DNA of 64,000 nt from the NCBI GenBank assembly GCA_964593585.1, contig CAZQIZ010000003.1, forward strand, positions 124,001-188,000, read 5' to 3'. Below, piece after piece: positions 33,252-41,214 of this stretch. The stretch's first letter is position 1. Each line of letters begins with the position of its first letter. The notes under the pieces are model-generated. The model made no database searches. It had not been told where the DNA came from and worked only from the letters and a program-made list of their open reading frames with translations. The position numbers and the translations under genes were made by a program. Source of the DNA: JACQFV01 sp964593585. GTDB lineage: Bacteria; Zixibacteria; MSB-5A5; WJJR01.

Positions 33252-34793
33252 ATGGCACAGCAGGACACCGGGCACATCGCCCTCCAGTCGGTCGAGATCT
33301 TTGAGGGACTGCCCGAAAGCATGCTGGGCGCGATCCGGGGCTTCATGGACCGTCGCGATTGCCCGGCGGGGACGGTGCTGTTCTCCGAGGGCGAGCGCGC
33401 CGATGCGGTTTTCTTCGTGCGCCAGGGCACGGTACAGATTCTCAAGACCAGCGGCGGCAAGTCGGAGGTTCTGGCCACGCGCGGGCGCGGCGAAGTGATC
33501 GGCGAAATGGCGCTGTTCGACTCCACCCCGCGCTTTGCCACCGCGATTTGCGAGTCGGACTGCCAGGTGTTCGTGCTCTCCCGCGCCCGATTCTTCGAGC
33601 TGTTGCCGCAACACCCCAGCATCGCCGAACGGATCATGCGCATCATGAGCCAGCGCGTCCGCGAGGCCGACGTGCGGCGGCTGGACACACTGGAGGCGAA
33701 GACGCGGGAGTTGGAGAACGCCCGCCTTCGCCTGGAAGCGTCGCTGCGGTACCGGGAGCGGGTGCTGGCCTGCGCGCCTTACCCGATCATCGTCGCCGAT
33801 CCGCAGAACCGGATCCAATTGGCCAATCACGCGGCCCAGCGCCTGTTCGGGCATCCGAACCGGCGCTCGCTGTGGGAGTGGTTGCAACCGGCCGATCCCG
33901 GCGTGGTCGCCGAGGCGCGCGCACGGCTGGAGGCCGGCCTGACCTGGAAATCGGAGCTCGAACTGGAGGGCGTCGACGGCGGGCAGATGTTCTGCACGGT
34001 CACCGCGGTTCCGATCGCCGACACGGGCGACGGACGCCCGGCGCGACTGTGGATCCTTGAGGATCAGGCCGAGATGCGCGCGCTGCAATCCCGGGCGCTG
34101 GACCGCGAGCGTCTGGCGCTCAAAGGCGAGATGGCCGGTGAAATCGCCCATGAATTGAACAATTACCTGGCCGTGCTGATGGGCAATGTCGAGCTCCTGC
34201 CGATGTTCATGGGCGGCGCGGTGCCGCCGCCGGCCGAGCGCGCGTTGGCCAACATCCAGCAGGCGCTCGCGCAGGTCGCCGTCTTTACCGACAACCTCCT
34301 GCGCTCACGCCATCCAGCCGGGCAGAAGACCGAAATCCAACTCAATGAGTTCCTCGAAAATCAGATCGCCTTCCTCCGCCCGCAGAAACGGATGAAGAAG
34401 GCGGTCATCCAAACGCAGTGGGCCGAGGGCATCCCGCCGCTGGAGTGCGACGCTTCGGGATTGCAGCAGGTCTTCTACAATCTGATGCTCAACGCCGCCG
34501 ACGCGCTGGCCGAGGGCAATCTCGATCGTCACACCATCTATGTGTCGACTCGCTACGACGCCGAGCGCGAGTGCGCAATCTTCGTGGTCGAAGACGACGG
34601 CCCCGGGATTCCGCCGGACGTTTTGCCGCGCATGTTCAAGGAGCGTGTCTCCTCCAAACCGACCGGCCACGGATTCGGTCTCCTGACGATCGCGCGCATC
34701 ATCCAGGAACACGGCGGCACGATCACCCCCGGCGCCCGCGCCGGCGGCGGCGCCCGCTTTGTCATCACGTTGCCGATCGGCCGGGCGCGCTAA
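33252..34793 (+). CDS. Histidine kinase with cyclic nucleotide-binding and PAS domains
   Basis: 513 residues. Residues 15-135 form a cNMP-binding/Crp-like sensor (IFEGLPESMLGAIRGFMDRR, GEVIGEMALFDSTPRFATAI). A short coiled coil is followed by a PAS domain (about 168-275, VLACAPYPIIVADPQNRIQL). The kinase core has the H-box GEIAHELNNYLAVL with His300, the N-box QVFYNLMLNAADAL, and ATP-lid motifs EDDGPGIP and GHGFGLLTI. No membrane segment is seen, so it is cytoplasmic. The ATG at 33252 begins just before the sensor domain; its ribosome binding site is weak. A frameshifted cyclase gene lies two genes downstream, so this sensor could read cyclic nucleotide made by its neighbour. Confidence 0.85.
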   Translation: MAQQDTGHIALQSVEIFEGLPESMLGAIRGFMDRRDCPAGTVLFSEGERADAVFFVRQGTVQILKTSGGKSEVLATRGRGEVIGEMALFDSTPRFATAICESDCQVFVLSRARFFELLPQHPSIAERIMRIMSQRVREADVRRLDTLEAKTRELENARLRLEASLRYRERVLACAPYPIIVADPQNRIQLANHAAQRLFGHPNRRSLWEWLQPADPGVVAEARARLEAGLTWKSELELEGVDGGQMFCTVTAVPIADTGDGRPARLWILEDQAEMRALQSRALDRERLALKGEMAGEIAHELNNYLAVLMGNVELLPMFMGGAVPPPAERALANIQQALAQVAVFTDNLLRSRHPAGQKTEIQLNEFLENQIAFLRPQKRMKKAVIQTQWAEGIPPLECDASGLQQVFYNLMLNAADALAEGNLDRHTIYVSTRYDAERECAIFVVEDDGPGIPPDVLPRMFKERVSSKPTGHGFGLLTIARIIQEHGGTITPGARAGGGARFVITLPIGRAR

Positions 34794-34810
34794 ATCATGG
34801 AGGTGACCGC

Positions 34811-35155
34811 ATGGACCTGCTGTGGTACCTCATCCTGGCGCACCTGACCGGAGACTTTGCCCTGCAGTCCGACCGGATGGCGGCGGACAAGGCGCGATCG
34901 ACGCGCGTATTGTCCGCCCACGTCATCGTGTACGTGGCCTGTGTGGCGCTGGCGATCTGGCAGTACACCCTTTGGAGCGGCGCGCTGCGGGCATCGCTGA
35001 CCACCATCGTTGCGGGACTGTCGGCAATCCTCGCGCTCCATTGGGCACAGGACTACATCAAGAGCCGCCGATTCCCCGATAGCCATCAGGCCTTCTACGC
35101 CGATCAGGTGCTCCATCTCCTCCAACTGTACGCCTTGAGGATGATCATCGTATGA
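34811..35155 (+). CDS. DUF3307-family small membrane protein
   Basis: 114 residues with three hydrophobic segments. The family pattern LLWYLILAHLTGDFALQSDR is at the N-terminus, followed by SAHVIVYVACVALAIW and HWAQDYIKSRR. The ATG follows GGAGGTGACCGC. The stop overlaps the start of the cyclase gene (ATGA), and the kinase gene ends 17 bases upstream, so the three genes form an operon. The function of DUF3307 proteins is unknown. Confidence 0.82.
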   Translation: MDLLWYLILAHLTGDFALQSDRMAADKARSTRVLSAHVIVYVACVALAIWQYTLWSGALRASLTTIVAGLSAILALHWAQDYIKSRRFPDSHQAFYADQVLHLLQLYALRMIIV

Positions 35156-36219
35156 GGCCCATGCCGTCCACTCCGGGGGTGGCGGCGCTGGTCGCCCGGC
35201 GATTGTGGGATTGGGACGAGGTCGCTCGTGTGCGCGACGTGCGCGGCGCCATCCTGTTTGCCGACATCGCCGGCTTCACACGTCTGACGGAGACGGCGCA
35301 AGCGCGCGACGGCACCCGCGGCATCGAAGAACTCACCAGACGACTCAACGCGCTTTTCAGCGACCTCGTCGATGCGGCGCACCAGTCGGGCGGCGACATC
35401 CTCAAGTTCGGCGGCGATGCCCTGCTGGCGGCCTTTGACGACACTCCGTCGGCCCCGGACGGATGGACGCGGGCGTTGCGGAGCGCGCACGCCATGCGGC
35501 ACGTCGCGGCGCGTCATCGCCGGCGCTTGCGCACATTGAAGCTGCGCCTGGGGCTCGCCCATGGACCGTGGCGCGAAGGCGTGGCCGGCGACACCGCCGG
35601 CCGGCAGGAGCATTTCGTTTGGGGCGAGACCGTCACGCGCGCGATCGCCGCCGCCGACGCCAGCGCCGGACAGGTCTGCTGTTGGAGCAGAGGGCGGGCT
35701 CCGGCCGGCGCGGATCGCGCAACGGCTCGGCGGATCGGGCCTTCGCTCTATGAACTCCGCGACAGCGGCGCGGACGTCAGAGACATGCCACCCCCGCCGC
35801 GACCGCCCATCGACACGACCGGCCTGCTGCGCTTCGTGGGTGAGCCGTTGCGCGGGCTGGAGTCGCTGGCCGTCTTCGATCCGACACGAAGCACCGAGCA
35901 TCGACGCGTCGCCGCCATGTTTGTCTGCTGGGAAAGCCCGGCGCTGCGCACCGACCTGGCGGTGGCGGCGCGCCAACTGGAATTCATTCTCTCCTGTGTG
36001 CAGGAGACGGTTGTCGCCCACGACGGCCTTTGGGCGCGCAGCGACCCCGCCGGCGCCCGGCAGAAACTACTGCTCCTCTTCGGCGCAACCGCCAGCCGCA
36101 CGGACGACATCGACCGGGCTCTGCATTGCGCCGTCGCGCTGCATTCGCGGATGCGCGAGGCACAGCGGCCTGGCCGCGTCTGCGTGTGGGCATTGGGATC
36201 GCCGCCGGCACCGCATTGA
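35152..36219 (+). CDS. Tandem adenylyl cyclase-type protein, N-terminal part (frameshifted)
   Basis: 355 residues before the frame ends. The first class III cyclase domain (about 28-200) has ILFADIAGFTRLTE with metal-binding Asp38 and GGDILKFGGDALLAAF with Asp89, so both metal ligands are kept. Its dimer-partner motif is degenerate (WGETVTRAIAAAD). A second cyclase domain starts near residue 250 (RRVAAMFVCWESPAL), where the metal-binding Asp is lost. At base 36171 the homologous reading moves back one base, into the next feature. After that point this frame reads only a short unrelated tail. A one-base deletion joins both parts into a protein of about 1,345 residues. Confidence 0.8.
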   Translation: MRPMPSTPGVAALVARRLWDWDEVARVRDVRGAILFADIAGFTRLTETAQARDGTRGIEELTRRLNALFSDLVDAAHQSGGDILKFGGDALLAAFDDTPSAPDGWTRALRSAHAMRHVAARHRRRLRTLKLRLGLAHGPWREGVAGDTAGRQEHFVWGETVTRAIAAADASAGQVCCWSRGRAPAGADRATARRIGPSLYELRDSGADVRDMPPPPRPPIDTTGLLRFVGEPLRGLESLAVFDPTRSTEHRRVAAMFVCWESPALRTDLAVAARQLEFILSCVQETVVAHDGLWARSDPAGARQKLLLLFGATASRTDDIDRALHCAVALHSRMREAQRPGRVCVWALGSPPAPH

Positions 36220-39188
36220 CGGGCTTCGTGGGAAACGTTTCCCGCCGCGAATTCACCGCCCTGGGCGAACAAGTCAATCTGGCCGCCCGCCTGTCGGCGC
36301 GTGCCCCTGCGGGGACGACGCTCGTCGACGCAATGGTCCGCGACGGGGCCACCGCGTACTGGTTCCGTCACGCCGGGACTATCCGTCTCAAGAACGTTCG
36401 GCGTCCGACGCCGGTCTTCGTTCCCACCCCGCCGGGGAGTGTCCGGAGCGCGTCGGACACCGACGAAATCGTGGAGCATCCCGACGCGATGCGGCGGCTT
36501 GTCGCCGCCTGGACGGGCAACGAGCGCGCCATCCGACTGGCGGTGGCGCCCGGCGCGGACTGGGGCCGATTCCTCCGCCAGTTCACTTCCGGATTGCACG
36601 CCGATGAACGAACCGACACAGTGCGCGTTGACCTGGGCGAATCGGAGAGCGCGCACCCGCTGGGAGGATGCCGTCTGCTTCTGCGTCGTTTGCTGGGCGC
36701 GCAGGCAGAGACGTTGCCCGAGGTGTGGCCCCCCGAGGTCCGCGGACTGCTGCGGGAACCGGGCGCCCCCAGCGGACGGCATCTCCCCTGGACGGATCCC
36801 GAAACCGCCGCCCATGCCATCGGCCGCCATTTGCAGACACTGCGGTTGCCCGCGACGCTTGTCATCGTGCAGGGATACGAAGCCGCCGGCGTGCTCGATC
36901 GACTTGTGATCAGACATTTGGCCGCGACGTGTCCGCCGCGGTGGATACTGATCGATGGCGGCGGCAGCCCCGTTGACGCGGACACGGGCACCGTCATCCC
37001 TCTCGGACCGCTGCCCGCCGAAGAGTTCGCTGAATTCATCGGCAATCTCTTATCGCCGGACCGGCCGGCCCGGGATCTGAAGGCATTTCTGCTGACGCGG
37101 TCGCAGGGGATGCCGCGTCTGGCGCGCCAGTTCTTTGTCTCGCTGCAGCGCACACAGGCGGTGACTCGTTCGCCCGGTCGGCGGGGGGTCTGGCACTTGC
37201 GAGACCTGGCCGCCGCGCGAATTCCCGACGGTCTGCGCGCCTATTACCTGCAGGGCTTCGACCGGCTGCCGTCGCCGGCAAAGGCGGCGGCGCGGGCAAT
37301 CGCCCTTTGGGGTCCCTCGGCGCCGGTCGACGGGGTCGCAATGCTGTGCACCGACATGTCGCCGGCCGACGTGCGCGAGGCGATCGCGCTGCTGCAATCG
37401 CGGGGATTGATCGAATGTCTCGATTGCGGGGAGGGGCGGCGGGTGGCCTTCCTCGACCGCGGATGCCGCGAGGCGGTCTATTCCTCCACGTCACACGAAC
37501 TGCGCGAACGGTGGCACCGACAGATTGCGGCGGCGCTGCGCGCCGCGTCCCATCCGGATCCCGGGGTCATCGGCGATCACCTGTATGCCGCCCGGCAGCC
37601 GCAATCGGCACAGTGGCTGGCGCGCGCGGCCAGACGGGCCACCCGCCATTGGATGCTGGAGAAGGCGTCCACCTGGACCCGCCGGGCGCTCCTGGCGTCA
37701 CAGGGCCGCTTCGACGACGCTTCCACCATACGACTGCCGCGCCGCCCGCTCACCGCTCGCGAGGTTGGTCTGTTCGATGATTGGGCGAGACTGCTGGCTT
37801 TGCGCGGACGGTACGACGAGGCCCGCGACCTGCATCAGGGTCTGTCATCCCTCGCCGTCCGGGCCGGCGAATACGGACGTGCGGCCCATCATCGCTTGGA
37901 AGCCGCGCGCATGGATTGGTATGCCGGCCACTATGACCGATCCGGCCGCGAGGCCCGTGCGATCCTGCGCGATGTCCGCCGCCCGCAGGACACTCGGCTG
38001 ACGGCGCAGGCGGCCTACCTCTACGGCGAAACCTGCCGACGCACCGGACGATCGGCCGCGGCGCAGCGGGCGCTCGAGCAGGCGCGTGACCTGCTCCGCG
38101 ACGCGCAAAGCCCCGGTTTGCTCGCCGATGCGCACAATGCGCTCGGTCTGCTCCACTGGGGATGCGGCCGTCTGTCGGAGGCGCGCCGTTGCTTTGAGCA
38201 ATCATGGCGCGCGCTGAGCCGTCGCGGCGACCCGGCCCGCCGCGGCCAAGTGGCCAACAACCTGGGTATTCTGTTTGAGGAGATGGGCTTGTTACTCAAT
38301 GCCCGTCGCCACTACGCCCGGGCCTTCGCGATATTTGACCGCATCGGCATCCGCCGGCACCGCGCCTACAGCCTGGGCAATCTCGCCAACCTCTATCGCC
38401 ATGGCGCGTCGTACGAGCAGGCGCGCGCGGCGTATGAGGAAGTCGAAACAGAGCTGCGCGCCATCGGCGAAGGCCACGCGGCCGCCTATACCGCCGGCAA
38501 CCTGGGCGACCTCGCGCGCGACTTCGGCGACTGGACCGAGGCGCACCGCCGCTACGAGCAGGCGCTCCAATTTGCGCTGAAGTCGGGCGATGAGGAGCTC
38601 AAGGCCGAGTGCCAGGTGCGGCGGGCGCATCTCCACTGGTTGGCCGGTGTCACACGGCCGCTGCCGCGGCTGTTGCGCAGCGCCGCCGTGGCGGCGCGCC
38701 GTGCCAATTCGCGCGAGTTTGCGCTCTACGCCGCGCTGCTTGACGCCGAACGAGTCACGATGACCGGCGACGCCGCCGGAGTCCAACAGACCTGGGACCG
38801 ATTGTTGGACGAAGCCCGCGCCGTTGGCCTGGCCTACTACGTGCTCTGGGCCTGGCATGGACGGCTTCGCGGCCGCTTCAAAGACGCCGCCTGTCGCGCA
38901 ACGGCCACGGAACTCCGGCAGGCGCTGCGGTGGGCACGACAGACCGGTTACCGCTGGTGGGAATTGCGGTTGGCGGTTCTGGGCGCACAATCCGTCCGTG
39001 CTGAAGGCCTGCGCGCCGCCTGCCGCCTGCGGGCGATCGCGCTGATCGGCAACATCGCCGCCGGCATCGGCGACCCGCAGATTCGCGCCCGGTTCGTTCA
39101 GTCTCCCCTGGTCGCAGAACTCGGAAGCGACGAGATCGGGCGGTTCATCGCGCCCGACGCCTTCTCCCAAGTTCAACCACGGATGTGA
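36171..39188 (+). CDS. Tandem cyclase protein, C-terminal part: second cyclase, degenerate NTPase, TPR repeats
   Basis: This frame continues the preceding gene. It opens with LRVGIGIAAGTALTGFVGNV and REFTALGEQVNLAARLSARA, the part of the second cyclase domain carrying the transition-state Asn and Arg. Next comes an AAA-type region with a Walker B-like LVIVQGYEAAGVLDRLV, but the Walker A lysine is missing (RLAVAPGADWGRFLRQF), so ATP hydrolysis is doubtful. The last 400 residues are TPR repeats (LYGETCRRTGRSAAAQRALE, ANNLGILFEEMGLLLNARRH, GNLGDLARDFGDWTEAHRRY). C1-C2-NTPase-TPR is the layout of soluble adenylyl cyclase. Independent translation is possible from a GTG at 36186 but would lack half of the active site. 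Confidence 0.78.
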   Translation, partial: WPRLRVGIGIAAGTALTGFVGNVSRREFTALGEQVNLAARLSARAPAGTTLVDAMVRDGATAYWFRHAGTIRLKNVRRPTPVFVPTPPGSVRSASDTDEIVEHPDAMRRLVAAWTGNERAIRLAVAPGADWGRFLRQFTSGLHADERTDTVRVDLGESESAHPLGGCRLLLRRLLGAQAETLPEVWPPEVRGLLREPGAPSGRHLPWTDPETAAHAIGRHLQTLRLPATLVIVQGYEAAGVLDRLVIRHLAATCPPRWILIDGGGSPVDADTGTVIPLGPLPAEEFAEFIGNLLSPDRPARDLKAFLLTRSQGMPRLARQFFVSLQRTQAVTRSPGRRGVWHLRDLAAARIPDGLRAYYLQGFDRLPSPAKAAARAIALWGPSAPVDGVAMLCTDMSPADVREAIALLQSRGLIECLDCGEGRRVAFLDRGCREAVYSSTSHELRERWHRQIAAALRAASHPDPGVIGDHLYAARQPQSAQWLARAARRATRHWMLEKASTWTRRALLASQGRFDDASTIRLPRRPLTAREVGLFDDWARLLALRGRYDEARDLHQGLSSLAVRAGEYGRAAHHRLEAARMDWYAGHYDRSGREARAILRDVRRPQDTRLTAQAAYLYGETCRRTGRSAAAQRALEQARDLLRDAQSPGLLADAHNALGLLHWGCGRLSEARRCFEQSWRALSRRGDPARRGQVANNLGILFEEMGLLLNARRHYARAFAIFDRIGIRRHRAYSLGNLANLYRHGASYEQARAAYEEVETELRAIGEGHAAAYTAGNLGDLARDFGDWTEAHRRYEQALQFALKSGDEELKAECQVRRAHLHWLAGVTRPLPRLLRSAAVAARRANSREFALYAALLDAERVTMTGDAAGVQQTWDRLLDEARAVGLAYYVLWAWHGRLRGRFKDAACRATATELRQALRWARQTGYRWWELRLAVLGAQSVRAEGLRAACRLRAIALIGNIAAGIGDPQIRARFVQSPLVAELGSDEIGRFIAPDAFSQVQPRM

Positions 39189-39280
39189 ACCCCTCGCCCG
39201 CGGGGCCCGGGGCGCTCACCGCATTACGAATTAACCGATCATCAATGGCGGCGTACGACCCGGGCAGCGGGACTGTCGGT

Positions 39281-39877
39281 CTAACTGATCCCGTACTTGG
39301 AGAAGTGATGAATCGAGAAGCTGACCTGGCCGCCCGCAACGGTGCAGGTCTCCTGCAGTTCCCAACGTCCTGTCGACGGGTTCCACCAGAAGAGCCGCAG
39401 TTGGTCGCCATCGGGACGGCTTGTCTCAAGCGACAAGCGCGCCGGCGTGCCGAAGATCAGGCCGTCAGGAGCAAAGTCAATGATGGTCGCCTCGCCCCAC
39501 GGCGTCTGGAGCTGCGCCGCGTTCATGACGATGAGGGCATCGTCGGCAAGCGCCGCCGCCGGAACATCCAGACTGGCAGTCAGGCCGCCCAGATCGACGC
39601 TGAGCACTCCCCCGTCCGTGCCAACCAGCAGCATGTCCAGCGCGCGAAGCACCCCGCTGAGCAACTTGGCGGAACCGCCGGAGTCGGGCGCGAAGAGACC
39701 ATCGCCGTAAATCTGGTCGACGTGCTGCAACGCGTCGGCGCCCGCGCCGGGAACGGGCGACGTGGGTTGATCACTGCACCCTGACAGCAGAAAGACGCTG
39801 GCGACGAAGGCGGCGACAAATGTCGCGCCGACAAACCACCGGCCGGCTCTTTGCCACGGGTTGCGATTTCGCCTCAA
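39281..39877 (-). CDS. Lipoprotein of unknown function
   Basis: 198 residues. I chose the TTG at 39877 because a perfect AAGGAGGT lies five bases before it. The protein then begins with a basic patch and a lipoprotein signal (FVASVFLLSGC). A disordered Ser/Pro linker (SDQPTSPVPGAG) and a beta-rich domain follow. The end reads TPARLSLETSRPDGDQLRLF, FWWNPSTGRWELQETCTVAG and FSIHHFSKYGIS, which resembles the ZU5-like module seen on many surface lipoproteins of FCB-type bacteria. It lies downstream of the cyclase gene but on the opposite strand. Confidence 0.72.
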   Translation of the reverse strand: MRRNRNPWQRAGRWFVGATFVAAFVASVFLLSGCSDQPTSPVPGAGADALQHVDQIYGDGLFAPDSGGSAKLLSGVLRALDMLLVGTDGGVLSVDLGGLTASLDVPAAALADDALIVMNAAQLQTPWGEATIIDFAPDGLIFGTPARLSLETSRPDGDQLRLFWWNPSTGRWELQETCTVAGGQVSFSIHHFSKYGIS

Positions 39878-39901
39878 ACGGACCTCCTTGGTTACGACCA
39901 C

Positions 39902-40129
39902 TTGTGCTGCTTGCTGCGTTCAGCAGACATCCGGGGCTCATGCAACCAGTTTGCCCAGTCTGACACAATTCTGAACAACGCAGGGAGTCGAACGAAATCA
40001 ACCGCTTAGAGTCCGATTTCCCGACGGTCTGTGCCCAATTCGCACAGACCGGGGCGGCCAGGTCGGGATTTCTGAGGGAGACGCCCCACACCAGTGTGGG
40101 CGCCGCCCAATTCCTGCATGAGGCGGTCG
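39902..40129. other. Intergenic region with a weak hairpin
   Basis: 228 bases between the lipoprotein gene and the end of the flavin operon. CCCACA (40085-40090) and TGTGGG (40095-40100) form a short stem with a 4-base loop, 29 bases beyond the stop of the last operon gene. No T-run follows on the minus strand, so termination is uncertain. I see nothing else in it. Confidence 0.4.
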
Positions 40130-40630
40130 TCAACGCCCGGACAGGGCGCTCGCGGAGTCTGAACGAGGGGTCAGCGAATGCCAGAGGACTGAAAACGACA
40201 TGAGCAAATAGCCAATCACCATCAGGACGGAACTGGGATACAAAAGCCAGACCATGCCATGCCACCCCGCCGCGATCAGCCACAATGAGCCGAATGTCGT
40301 TAGCAGTGACAACAATGTCTCAGCCGCCCAAAAGGTCTTCACACGGTCTGATCCATCGGTTATGGCATATAGCAGCGCGACAAGGAAGAACAAGGACCCC
40401 ATACCCAGAAGATGCGTGTGGACAATCCCCAGCATCTCCGCCGTTGACTTGCCGAACTTGAGCTCTTCCTCGTTGCCGTGGTAATGATCGGAGATGCCGG
40501 ATGCCGCCATGCCGGTATTGTGGTACACGAACGCCAATCCGGCGACATAACCGGCCAGACTGACCAGAATGAAGGCAGCGATGGTTACCCGGTACACTGC
40601 CGGCAGCGTCCGCAGTCGCAGCGCGATCAT
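40130..40630 (-). CDS. Four-helix membrane protein of the flavinylation operon
   Basis: 166 residues with four hydrophobic segments (about 15-35, 65-88, 102-121 and 128-150). The second helix begins EMLGIVHTHLLGMGSLFFLV with two histidines, and HWHG-like positions occur near the third (AAGWHGMVWLL). Such histidines could bind haem or metal, but I do not recognise the family. The loop between helices 1 and 2 is acidic and His-rich (GISDHYHGNEEELKFG). The start overlaps the stop of the FMN-binding protein gene, so it is translationally coupled. It is a likely inner-membrane electron donor or anchor for the flavoprotein. Confidence 0.7.
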   Translation of the reverse strand: MIALRLRTLPAVYRVTIAAFILVSLAGYVAGLAFVYHNTGMAASGISDHYHGNEEELKFGKSTAEMLGIVHTHLLGMGSLFFLVALLYAITDGSDRVKTFWAAETLLSLLTTFGSLWLIAAGWHGMVWLLYPSSVLMVIGYLLMSFSVLWHSLTPRSDSASALSGR

Positions 40631-41214
40631 GGCGCCGGGCTCCCTTCCTGCAAGATCGCCGCCACTGCCAGAGCCTTGCGCACACCGACGTTGAGTGCGT
40701 TGACCGAGATCGTGGCGCCGGTGATGTTGACGATGTCGCGATTGATCCGCAACGGCGACTCCAGCGACTTCCCGCGGTACTGTTTCAGAAATCTAGTGTG
40801 CCGTATCTCGCCGCCGCGGCTTTCGCGGTAGACCAGCACGCGGACATCGACGATCCGCAGCGTGGTGTCGATCCCGGCCATGTAGGTGATGGGACGGTAC
40901 TTACCCTTCTCCTCCCCCACCACCGCCCAGCCAAGGGGTTGGCCGGCCTCATAGATGCGGTAGAAGACAAACGCGGTGTCACGGATCTCCCAGCCCAGAC
41001 GGGCGCGCAAATCGGCGGCGATGGCCGGTTCGACACGCAGGAGCCCGGGTTGCGCCGAGTCCGCATCGGGAAAAATCGCCGCCAGCGCCTCCGCCTCCGA
41101 GGCCAGCACTTCGACCGTGCCGATCTCCTCCTCAGTGGGCGGCTCCTCCCCCGACGACGCCGTCGCGGTCAGCAGTACAGCAAGCGTCACAACCCAGGAC
41201 CAACGGCGCGTCAT
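40627..41214 (-). CDS. Periplasmic FMN-binding domain protein (flavinylated)
   Basis: 195 residues. A signal peptide (MTRRWSWVVTLAVLLTATAS) is followed by an FMN_bind domain as in RnfG and NqrC. The C-terminal motif NITGATISVNALNVGVRKAL gives the flavinylation site T-G-A-T with Thr168 as acceptor of a phosphoester-linked FMN. FLKQYRGKSLESPLRINRDI is also typical. It would be modified by the ApbE protein encoded just upstream and then carry electrons outside the cytoplasmic membrane. It overlaps both neighbours by four bases, forming a tight ApbE-FMN_bind-membrane protein unit. Confidence 0.88.
   Translation of the reverse strand: MTRRWSWVVTLAVLLTATASSGEEPPTEEEIGTVEVLASEAEALAAIFPDADSAQPGLLRVEPAIAADLRARLGWEIRDTAFVFYRIYEAGQPLGWAVVGEEKGKYRPITYMAGIDTTLRIVDVRVLVYRESRGGEIRHTRFLKQYRGKSLESPLRINRDIVNITGATISVNALNVGVRKALAVAAILQEGSPAP

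Noticed and set aside
36030..36170. Use of the TTG at 36030 as a true start of the C-terminal cyclase part
   Set aside because: Between 36030 and 36170 the homologous reading lies in the other frame. This stretch translates to Arg/Pro-rich sequence without domain character.
40085..40100. Short hairpin downstream of the flavin operon as a terminator
   Set aside because: The stem is only six to seven bases and no T-run follows on the minus strand.
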